64,000 bases of DNA from Burkholderiales bacterium RIFCSPHIGHO2_01_FULL_63_240 (GTDB taxonomy: Bacteria > Pseudomonadota > Gammaproteobacteria > Burkholderiales > Burkholderiaceae_C). Shown piece by piece: positions 9,802-17,455 of this stretch (positions within the stretch are counted from its first letter, which is position 1; every line of letters begins with the position of its first letter). Both the position numbers and the translations under genes were made by a program. A model generated the notes under the pieces. That model saw only the letters and a program-made list of their open reading frames with translations, was not told the DNA's origin and made no database searches. The stretch spans positions 310,001-374,000 of the forward strand of contig MERU01000004.1 in assembly GCA_001770725.1 (NCBI GenBank), written 5' to 3'.

Positions 9802-10448
9802 AGCCCAAGAGCCCACAGTTGATGGTGATGGCCTGCCTGCTGACCATGACATGCGCAGGTGTGAGCTCATGCGCTTGGGGCGTGGACCTGGGCAGCATCG
9901 GTCCGACCTACCCGATCAGCGAAGCCAACCTGCTGGAGTTCATTGCGCAACGCCTGCGAGACAAGCAAGCCAGCGGTGAACTGGCTCGACTGCAGGACCA
10001 AGCCCGTGAGCGCGGCATTCAGGCCGTGCGCCAGCCACAGCCTGTGGCCGGTCTGCGCACCACGCAACAGCCGCGCACCTTCTACTTCGACCCTAGCTTC
10101 ACGCTGGATCGCAACATCCTGGATCCCCAGGGGCACCTGATGTTTGCCGCTGGCTCGCGCCACAACCCGCTGGACGTGGTGTCCCTGTCCAGACGCCTGC
10201 TGTTCTTCGACGCCCGTGATGCACGGCAGGTGAAGCGCGCACGGGAGTTGATCCAGCGCTACCGAGGCCAGGTCAAGGCGATCCTGACAGCTGGCTCCTA
10301 CCTGGACCTGATGAAAGCCTGGCGCACGCCGGTTTACTACGACCAGCAAGGCGTGCTGACCCGGCGCCTGGGCATCGCACAGGTGCCCGCTCTGGTCTCG
10401 CAGGAAGGCAAGCGCCTGCGCGTGGATGAGTTAGGGGTGACACCATGA
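9798..10448 (+). CDS. traW: Type-F conjugative transfer protein TraW
   Basis: The 216-residue product is a periplasmic pilus-assembly protein. The ATG at 9798 overlaps the upstream stop and is preferred over the TTG at 9777. A signal segment (~8-28) is followed by the conserved start of mature TraW (DLGSIGPTYPI-E-NLLEFI). The signature R-T-F-Y-F-D-P-S region is at ~94-101 and a DARD-QV-RA helix follows. In F systems TraW acts with TrbC and TraU. It overlaps traU by 4 bp. Confidence 0.92.
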   Translation: MKPKSPQLMVMACLLTMTCAGVSSCAWGVDLGSIGPTYPISEANLLEFIAQRLRDKQASGELARLQDQARERGIQAVRQPQPVAGLRTTQQPRTFYFDPSFTLDRNILDPQGHLMFAAGSRHNPLDVVSLSRRLLFFDARDARQVKRARELIQRYRGQVKAILTAGSYLDLMKAWRTPVYYDQQGVLTRRLGIAQVPALVSQEGKRLRVDELGVTP

Positions 10449-11497
10449 CCCGATCCACCCCAAAAGCAAGATGGCGTCAATCGTGGGATCACATCGCGGT
10501 GATCCTGTTGATTTGCTTGCTGGCCATGACCAGCAAGCACAGCCACGCGGCGGGCATCGCCACCTGCACAGGCAAGTTCCCCAACCCCGTCACCGACATC
10601 TGCTGGAGCTGCATCCTGCCCATCAGCCTGGGCAGCATCCCCATCGCCAACTTCGGCGGCCAGGAAGACATTGCCAACCCAGGCAGCCCTGTGTGCAGTT
10701 GCGGCGTGAACCCGGTCATCGGTCTGTCTATCGGCTTTTGGGAACCGGCTCGCCATGTCGAAGTCGTGCGCAAGCCGTTCTGCCTGACCTCACTGGGCGG
10801 CATCGACCTGAACCCAGGCCTGCCTGCCCCGGAGGCCGCACGCTTCACCCACGCTGAAGGCGACGGAGATGGCGGCAGCTTCTACCAGGCCCATTTCTAT
10901 GTGAACCCGATGCTCTATTGGCTGGAGGTCGTGACCGACTTTCCCTGCCTGGAAAAGGGCAGCTTCGATCTGGCCTATCTCACCGAGGTCGATCCGCTGT
11001 GGAACGACGACGAGTTGACCCTGATCCTCAACCCGGATGCGGTGTTGTTCGCCAACCCCATCGCGATTGCCGCCTGCGCCGCCGATTGCGTGGCCGCCTC
11101 ACTGGGCTTTGGCATCAAGGAATTGTTCTGGTGCGCAGGATGCCAGGGCGGCATCTACCCGCTGGACGGCCAGGTGCCCTACCACTTGGGCGGTGTTCGC
11201 ACGGCCGTTCTGCTGGCCCAGCGCCTGACCGCCAAGATGCACCGCGAATTGATCGCCTGGGGGTGGCATGGCACGCCCGGCCTGTGTGGCCCCTACTTCG
11301 AGCCCGTCATGGACAAGACGGCCTACAAGACACAACTCACCTACCCCATCCCCAACACCGAAAAGGACGGCGGCAGGTGCTGCCAGCCTTTCGGGCGCAG
11401 CACCGTGATCTGGGGGGCCGGCAAGGAATACCCGGTGCGTGGCGAAGACTTCGCCTTCATGTTGTTTCGCAAAAGGAACTGCTGTGTCGGCTTCTGA
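10445..11497 (+). CDS. traU: Conjugative transfer protein TraU
   Basis: The 350-residue product is a cysteine-rich periplasmic protein needed for DNA transfer and mating-pair stabilisation. A signal segment (~16-36) is followed by the conserved Cys-rich start (A-T-C-T-G-K-F-P-N and D-I-C-W-S-C-I). Further cysteine pairs occur through the protein, including CAGCQGG. The size matches F TraU (330 residues). The many disulfides fit with the DsbC-like gene in the same operon. It overlaps trbC by 14 bp. Confidence 0.93.
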   Translation: MTRSTPKARWRQSWDHIAVILLICLLAMTSKHSHAAGIATCTGKFPNPVTDICWSCILPISLGSIPIANFGGQEDIANPGSPVCSCGVNPVIGLSIGFWEPARHVEVVRKPFCLTSLGGIDLNPGLPAPEAARFTHAEGDGDGGSFYQAHFYVNPMLYWLEVVTDFPCLEKGSFDLAYLTEVDPLWNDDELTLILNPDAVLFANPIAIAACAADCVAASLGFGIKELFWCAGCQGGIYPLDGQVPYHLGGVRTAVLLAQRLTAKMHRELIAWGWHGTPGLCGPYFEPVMDKTAYKTQLTYPIPNTEKDGGRCCQPFGRSTVIWGAGKEYPVRGEDFAFMLFRKRNCCVGF

Positions 11498-12266
11498 CTT
11501 CCATCAAACCTCACGCTGGGGCTTCGGTCTTGGCCTGTCCATGCTGCTTGCACTGAGCGCACAGGCCCAAACCACACCGGTCATCACCGAAGCAGACATG
11601 GCTCGGGCCAGGCGCGCGCAACCCACCATCACGGACCAGGACATCGAACGTGCTCGGAAAGCGCACGGCGTGCCCAGCACCGCTGACTTGGAACGTGTGC
11701 CCAACACAGCAGGCCCAAGAATTGACGTGCTGCCACAGCCTCAAGTTAAAGCGCCTGTGGACCTCGAAGCGCTGTCCAAAGCCTACGCCCTGCAGATGAA
11801 AGCCGGCCAGCCGCCCGGCACCGGGGTGGGCAAGGACATGAGTGGTGGCCCAATCCTGATGGTGTTCATCAGCCTGTCGATGCCCGAGGCCACGCTCAAG
11901 AGACTGGTCAGCCAAGCGGCACGTGCCAAGGCATCCCTGCTGATCAGAGGCCTGCTAAATGGCTCCCTGCGCGACACCGTTGCGCGAACACAGGCATTGT
12001 TGGCAGGTCAGTCGGTGGCCTTCCAGATCGACCCGCAAGCTTTCGAGCGCTACGCCATCACACAGGTACCCAGTTTTGTGCTGGTGCGTGAGGGCGCTGA
12101 CGGCACGCCCTGTGGTGATGGTGGTCGAGGCAGTTGTGCGCCGCCCAATGACCATGTCCGCCTAGCCGGAGACGTGAGCCTGGACTACGCCTTGGGCCAC
12201 ATTCAGCACCGCACACCCCGCTTCAGCAAGGATGTCGGCGCCTTCATCCAACGGCTCAAGGGTTAG
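11484..12266 (+). CDS. trbC: Type-F conjugative pilus assembly protein TrbC
   Basis: The 260-residue product starts at a GTG at 11484 with GGAA 8 bases upstream. A signal segment (~10-28) ends in A-Q-A. The C-terminal ~130 residues have the TrbC F-type domain: MVFISLSMPEATLKRL, then a thioredoxin-like fold ending with ITQVPSFVLVRE. There is no CxxC, so it is unlikely to be a redox enzyme. F TrbC interacts with TraW and is needed for pilus assembly. An earlier in-frame start at 11439 would lie deep inside traU and is less likely. Confidence 0.88.
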   Translation: MSASDFHQTSRWGFGLGLSMLLALSAQAQTTPVITEADMARARRAQPTITDQDIERARKAHGVPSTADLERVPNTAGPRIDVLPQPQVKAPVDLEALSKAYALQMKAGQPPGTGVGKDMSGGPILMVFISLSMPEATLKRLVSQAARAKASLLIRGLLNGSLRDTVARTQALLAGQSVAFQIDPQAFERYAITQVPSFVLVREGADGTPCGDGGRGSCAPPNDHVRLAGDVSLDYALGHIQHRTPRFSKDVGAFIQRLKG

Positions 12267-12274
12267 GGATCGTC

Positions 12275-14599
12275 ATGCTGCGCCGACTCGTCACCTGCTT
12301 CACCCTCTGGTGCTTCGTCACGGCGCAGACGATGGCACTGGCTGGGCCACACGAAGAAGGCACCGCCGCCGGTCAAGCGGCCAACCCGGTGATTCGGGGC
12401 ACGGTCAGCAGGCCCAACGCAACGGCCAATGTGCCGGGATACACCCGCACGCCCGCTGAGGCGGCCTACTACGGCCAACCCAGCTTGTCAGGCCCGGCCA
12501 ACGCGCGCCTCACCGCCTGCACCAGCACGCCCGATGACCCGGTGTGCCAGGCCCAACGCGGCGCGCTCAACTCGGCCAACACGCCACGCCCTGCCATTTC
12601 GCCCTACGACCCCGCAGTCATGGGCGCGCGGGACATCGCCGCAAACCCGTCTCTCGCCCTTGGCAGCCTCTCCTCCTATTACAGCGGCTGCGCCACCGCC
12701 GACGTCACCACACCAGCAGGCGCGGTCACCAAACAGTGCCAACGCTACAACGGTGTGGGCAACTACGCCACCCGGCGGGATCTGACGGTGCAAGTCGAAC
12801 TCGTCCCCAGTTGCACAGCTGGCGACTGGTTTGCGCATGGTCAAGCCAATCGCAACGGTGCCGACTACATGGTGGCCGAGGCCCAGTGCCGCATCCGCAC
12901 CGACCAGTTGCAACAATTTCGCTTCTATGCGGCAGGTGGCAACGGCGCCTGCATCGGGTGGCAAAACCTCGAACTGCCCAGCACGCCAGCTACGCAACCC
13001 GCGTTCGTCACCGACCTCTCACCACACTGGGGTGGCCATTGCTGGCGCCCCTTCAAGGTGGTCATGATGCCTGGATCCGGCTGTTCATCCGGCCAGTGCA
13101 ACTACAACTTCCAGTTCGGCACGCCGGTCTATGCCTGCCCGACCGGCACCGTGCGCGGCGACCAGTTGCAGGCCTACTGGTCCAGCCGCATCCAATCGGC
13201 GGGCCCGGCTGATCGCTGCTTCACGCTCACCATGCCCCGCCCCCGCATGGGCTGTGACAGCGGCCCCTCTGTCGTGGTCAGCCGCACAGAGCCCCGCTGC
13301 GCTCAGGATGCGGGCGCGGCCAGCCTGGTCGGCGCTTCTGGCTGGAGCATCCCCTTGTCTTTCCAGCAGCCCACCATGAACCACATCGAAACCGATGTCT
13401 GGGATGACAAGAGCGCCCCACTCGAAGCAGGCGGACGCTGCACCGTTACCACAGCCGACAGGTGCGTGGATGGCCCCGCCACCAAGGTGATCGATGGCCG
13501 AGCCGTCACCCGCGCTTGCTGGTCCTACGAGCGCACCCTTTCTTGCACATCCGGTGCCCTCACAGACGAATGCGCCCCCTTGCTGAGCCAAGGCTGCACG
13601 CTGGGAAGCAGCACATGCAAGCAAACCAACGCTGCCACAGGCATGTGCGAGGTCTACCAGGACAGCTACACCTGCCCGGCCAGCGCCCAACCGATCACGA
13701 CAGCAACCAACTGCCCATCCAATGTCTTTTGCCTGGGTGACAGTTGCTTCAACACGAGCTACACGAACGACGCGGACTTTGCCCGCTCCATGTCGATGCT
13801 GGAAGCCGCCCGAGAAGCCGGTGTGTACCTGGACACCAAGCTGATGCAGGTTTTCAAGGGCGAAGGCAACCACTGCCGAGACCGTCTGTTCAAAGATTGT
13901 TGCGACTCGGACAGCGCTGGCGCTGGGATGAGCAACCAGAGCACCTTCGGTGTGGGCTCACGCCTGGTATACGACGTGCTGATGAACTCCGAGAACCGGG
14001 AGTTCATATACCAGGGCATGTCCGCACTGCTCACCAGCGGCGGCTTCAGCGGCTCCTTCACCAGTTACGGCGTCACCGTGGCCGTCAACGGCACCGCTCT
14101 GCCCGCCGGATCGTCGGTGCTCTATGCAGGCGACAGCATGGTGGTCGCGTTCGATCCCTGGTCGCTGGCCATCGCTGTGGTGATCTACATCGTCATGTCG
14201 ATGATGTCCTGCAATGAAGAAGAGGGCAAGCTGGCCATGAGAGAAGGCGCGGGGCTGTGCCACGCCACGGGGTCATGGTGCTCATCGTGTCTTCGCGTTC
14301 TTGGTGCCTGCGTGTCGTGCCTGGAGCACACCACAGGCAAATGCTGCTTCAACAGCAAACTCGCCCGGATAGTCAATGAGCAGGGGCGCATGCAGATTGG
14401 CAAGGGCTGGGGCAGCGGCCAGAACCCCGACTGCTCAGGCTTCACCATCGCTCAGCTGCAAAGCCTGGACTTCGCAGCGATGGACCTCACCGAGTTCTAC
14501 GCCTCCATCGTGCCCAACAACCCGAACCTGGGTGCCATCCAAAGCGGCAACAGCGCCAAGGTGCCCAACTGCTACTACGGACAGGGGCGTTGCCAATGA
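12275..14599 (+). CDS. traN: Mating-pair stabilisation protein TraN
   Basis: The 774-residue product is a large, cysteine-rich, exported protein. The signal segment covers about residues 1-24. Dozens of cysteines occur, often in pairs (CSSCLRVLGACVSC near the C-terminus). TraN sits in the outer membrane of donors and contacts recipient surface proteins such as OmpA in F. The central region, which decides recipient specificity in known TraN proteins, cannot be typed from reading alone. The last ~250 residues carry the conserved DCCDSDSAGAG and EEGKLAMREGAG-type region. It overlaps the next gene by 4 bp. Confidence 0.92.
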   Translation: MLRRLVTCFTLWCFVTAQTMALAGPHEEGTAAGQAANPVIRGTVSRPNATANVPGYTRTPAEAAYYGQPSLSGPANARLTACTSTPDDPVCQAQRGALNSANTPRPAISPYDPAVMGARDIAANPSLALGSLSSYYSGCATADVTTPAGAVTKQCQRYNGVGNYATRRDLTVQVELVPSCTAGDWFAHGQANRNGADYMVAEAQCRIRTDQLQQFRFYAAGGNGACIGWQNLELPSTPATQPAFVTDLSPHWGGHCWRPFKVVMMPGSGCSSGQCNYNFQFGTPVYACPTGTVRGDQLQAYWSSRIQSAGPADRCFTLTMPRPRMGCDSGPSVVVSRTEPRCAQDAGAASLVGASGWSIPLSFQQPTMNHIETDVWDDKSAPLEAGGRCTVTTADRCVDGPATKVIDGRAVTRACWSYERTLSCTSGALTDECAPLLSQGCTLGSSTCKQTNAATGMCEVYQDSYTCPASAQPITTATNCPSNVFCLGDSCFNTSYTNDADFARSMSMLEAAREAGVYLDTKLMQVFKGEGNHCRDRLFKDCCDSDSAGAGMSNQSTFGVGSRLVYDVLMNSENREFIYQGMSALLTSGGFSGSFTSYGVTVAVNGTALPAGSSVLYAGDSMVVAFDPWSLAIAVVIYIVMSMMSCNEEEGKLAMREGAGLCHATGSWCSSCLRVLGACVSCLEHTTGKCCFNSKLARIVNEQGRMQIGKGWGSGQNPDCSGFTIAQLQSLDFAAMDLTEFYASIVPNNPNLGAIQSGNSAKVPNCYYGQGRCQ

Positions 14600-15018
14600 C
14601 ACAGCACCTCAGGACACCGATCAAGGTCATTTCCATCACGGCGATGGCGATGGCAGTGAATTGCCAAGCACAAACGCAAACGCCTGAGAGATCGCCCGAA
14701 ACGTCCGTCGGTCGAATGCCCGTCAAAGACGCCAGAGTGCTGATGGTGATGGCACTGCAAGCGCCAGACGGAAAGGCACACGGCACCTTGACAGGCGAAT
14801 CTGCCGACGCCATCAGCCAGCGCTTCAAGGCCAACACACCCATCTCCATCGACGTCACCACCGACAAGCGCTACCGCCAGCCTGGTTGCAGCCGCCTGAA
14901 GGTGACCTTCTGGCAAGACGGTGTCTGGTTACCTGGTGCCCAGGCCCCTCGCAAACAATCCATCGAGTTCGGGATCAACTACTGCCTCGATGGCTTGCCG
15001 CCCAAGTCGCTGCAATGA
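14596..15018 (+). CDS. Unknown exported protein between traN and traF
   Basis: The 140-residue product is not recognised. The ATG at 14596 overlaps the traN stop. A short signal-like segment (~8-25) ends in C-Q-A-Q. The rest is a compact domain with two cysteines (P-G-C-S-R and N-Y-C-L-D) and an aromatic strand FWQDGVWLPG. It is separated by 10 bp from traF and is likely to be co-transcribed with it. Comparable small exported proteins appear at this point in some F-like clusters, but I do not assign a name. Confidence 0.7.
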   Translation: MTQHLRTPIKVISITAMAMAVNCQAQTQTPERSPETSVGRMPVKDARVLMVMALQAPDGKAHGTLTGESADAISQRFKANTPISIDVTTDKRYRQPGCSRLKVTFWQDGVWLPGAQAPRKQSIEFGINYCLDGLPPKSLQ

Positions 15019-15028
15019 GGAGATTGAC

Positions 15029-15964
15029 ATGCCTCGCCCATCTCGCCCGTCATGGGCGTCTCGCTCAGGTCTTTTCAGACGCCTTGCCAACATCGCCATC
15101 CTCGCCTTCGCATGCCTCAACGCAGCGCCCGAGGCAAAAGCGCAAGCCTTGCCAAAGCCGGACGAGCCCATTGCCACCCCTTACTGGTCAGATGCGTGGC
15201 GAGGATGGCACTTCTACGAAGATCCCGAACCCGAGCTACCTGACAACCCTGCGTCTCAACCCAAGACGCCCGCCCTCACGCCGCCCACTTCAGCAGCGCC
15301 CCCCACACCGGCCACTCGCCCGGCCAGAGCGCCCGAACTGGTCGAATTCGAAAGGCTACAAAAGGCGGTCGAGTCCTACCGCAACATCGCGATCATGCGG
15401 CCGACCGAGGCCAATGTGCGCCGCTACATGGAACTGGAAGCCAAGGTTGTGGCCAGAGCGTCCTACTTCGCCGACGTCGCCCAGCGCGTCGCCTGGGCCA
15501 CACCGGAGCTGGACCCCACCGTACATGGCCGCCCAGTCAACGCCAAGGCGCTGGAGGTGTTCGACCGGGACCAGTTGCTCAGCCGTTCCCAATCCATCGC
15601 CTCACTGGGCAAGGACCACGTCCTGTTCTTTTTCTTCCGCAGTGACTGCCCGTACTGCCACGCCTTCGCCCCCACGCTGACGGCTTTCGAGGCGCGCCAC
15701 GGCATCAAGGTGGTGGCCATCAGCGTGGATGGCGGCCCCATGCCTGGCTTTGCAGATGCCCGAGCCGACAACGGCATCGCCAACACCCTGAAGGTCACCC
15801 AAGTGCCAGCGGTATTCCTGGCCCAGCCCTACACCGGGCAGATCACACCCATTGGCTTTGGCGTGCTGTCTGAATCCGAATTGCTGGAGCGCATCACCAC
15901 GGTGAGCACACCGGCTGCCCAGGCCATGTTGCCCAGCGTGAACAGGCAAGTCGTTCTGCAATAG
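15029..15964 (+). CDS. traF: Thioredoxin-like conjugal transfer protein TraF
   Basis: The 311-residue product starts at ATG 15029 with AGGAG 9 bases upstream; an earlier in-frame start has no such site. There is a signal segment (~14-40), a Pro-rich linker (~60-95) and a C-terminal thioredoxin fold with the CPYC pair at residues 207 and 210 and a cis-Pro QVPAVFL motif. F TraF lacks an active CxxC, so retention here resembles TrbB or the redox-active TraF forms. It probably acts in disulfide formation during pilus assembly, which is inference. Confidence 0.9.
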   Translation: MPRPSRPSWASRSGLFRRLANIAILAFACLNAAPEAKAQALPKPDEPIATPYWSDAWRGWHFYEDPEPELPDNPASQPKTPALTPPTSAAPPTPATRPARAPELVEFERLQKAVESYRNIAIMRPTEANVRRYMELEAKVVARASYFADVAQRVAWATPELDPTVHGRPVNAKALEVFDRDQLLSRSQSIASLGKDHVLFFFFRSDCPYCHAFAPTLTAFEARHGIKVVAISVDGGPMPGFADARADNGIANTLKVTQVPAVFLAQPYTGQITPIGFGVLSESELLERITTVSTPAAQAMLPSVNRQVVLQ

Positions 15965-15973
15965 GAGCAGATC

Positions 15974-17431
15974 ATGATCCAGACACCGCACCTGCCCCTC
16001 CCGCACTTCAAGCGCGCTATCGCCGCATTGATGGCCATTCTGCTCATCGCGTCGCCGCTGCCCCTGCATGCAGGAGACCTCAATGCCGAGGTGAACAGCA
16101 TGTTCAACAACCTGGGAGCCATCGGCAACTACACCGCACCAGGCGCCTTCCGTGGCCAGACCATGAACACCTACACCGGCGGCAGTCTGTTCATGCGCTC
16201 CCCCAACAAGGTGTACCAACTCGCCGCCATTCAGTTCCCCAGCGCCAAGGCGGGCTGCGGTGGCATCGATGTGTTCGGCGGATCGTTCTCGCACATCTCG
16301 GCCAGCGAGTTCAAGAACATGCTGAAGAACATCACCGCCGCCCTGCCCGGCATCGCCTTTCAACTGGCGCTCGAAGCCGTCTCCCCCCTCCTGGGCGGCT
16401 TGAGCAAGTGGGCCAAGGGCCTGGAGACCTGGATCAACAATGCCCGCATCAACTCCTGCGAAACCGCCAAGGCCATCGTCAGCACGGCGGCCGAGGCCAC
16501 GGGGTACAGCTCGCAGGAGACCTGCGCCGACCTCGCCATCGAGATGGGCATGGAAAGCGACCGTGACGCGGCACGCAGGCGTTGCGCTTCCGACCGGCCC
16601 AGCATCCTCGCTTCGGCCCGCACCTCAGGCGATGCCAATGTGCGCAACAAGGCGCCCTTCGTGGGAAACCTGACCTGGAAGGCCCTGAAGTACACCGGGG
16701 TCTCCCTGGACGATCAGGAGCGTGAACTGATCATGAGCATGGTGGGCACCGTCATCTACCACCCGGAAGAAGCCGCCCGCGACCCGGAACCCATCGCCGC
16801 CACACTTACCTCGATCAGCCAGTTGCTCTATGGGCAAAGTGCTGGCGCTGGCGTGAACGTCACCCAGCACCTGCTCAAGTGCAATGACTACGTGAACTGT
16901 GATGCCGTGACCCTCAACACCACCTACACACACACGCCATTCACCGCCAAAGTCGAGGCACTGATGCGCTCCATCGCGGAAAAAATCGCCACCCGGACCG
17001 CCATTCCCAACAACTCGGCAGAAGTCGGTTTCGTCAACCAGACCACCGAGCCGGTCTACAAAATGCTGTCGGTGGGCGCGACCATCCCAGGATCGGGCCT
17101 GGCGGACAGCCTCATCGCCCAATACCGCGACGTGATCGCAGCGGACTATGCCTATGTGTTCCTGGAGCGCAATCTGCGCGTCGGCTTGGCTGCGCTCGAC
17201 AAGGACTATCAACTGCAAAAGACACAGCGCGAACAGGCGGTCCAGATTCGTCAACGCGCCCTGGTCATGCTGCAGCAACTCTCTCAAGAGAAGAACCTCC
17301 TGTATCAGAAGGTCGGCTCTTACCGAGCTGTCTCCAGCCACCTGGAACAGTTGGAGCGGCAATTGCGATCCAGCATGCCGCAGCACGTGATGGACATGCT
17401 TGGGCAGCAGGCTGCTTACATGGCTCGTTGA
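15974..17431 (+). CDS. traH: Conjugative transfer protein TraH
   Basis: The 485-residue product is close to the usual TraH length (~460). The signal segment (~14-34) ends in L-H-A-G, after which the conserved D-L-N-A-E-V-N-S-M-F-N-N-L-G block follows. Later TraH hallmarks include G-C-G-G-I-D-V-F-G-G-S-F-S and a C-terminal coiled-coil stretch (~410-480). TraH is a periplasmic/outer-membrane component required for pilus extension, acting with TraF, TraU and TraW. AGGAG precedes the ATG. Confidence 0.93.
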   Translation: MIQTPHLPLPHFKRAIAALMAILLIASPLPLHAGDLNAEVNSMFNNLGAIGNYTAPGAFRGQTMNTYTGGSLFMRSPNKVYQLAAIQFPSAKAGCGGIDVFGGSFSHISASEFKNMLKNITAALPGIAFQLALEAVSPLLGGLSKWAKGLETWINNARINSCETAKAIVSTAAEATGYSSQETCADLAIEMGMESDRDAARRRCASDRPSILASARTSGDANVRNKAPFVGNLTWKALKYTGVSLDDQERELIMSMVGTVIYHPEEAARDPEPIAATLTSISQLLYGQSAGAGVNVTQHLLKCNDYVNCDAVTLNTTYTHTPFTAKVEALMRSIAEKIATRTAIPNNSAEVGFVNQTTEPVYKMLSVGATIPGSGLADSLIAQYRDVIAADYAYVFLERNLRVGLAALDKDYQLQKTQREQAVQIRQRALVMLQQLSQEKNLLYQKVGSYRAVSSHLEQLERQLRSSMPQHVMDMLGQQAAYMAR

Positions 17432-17455
17432 CCTTCACCGACCACAGGGGATGCC

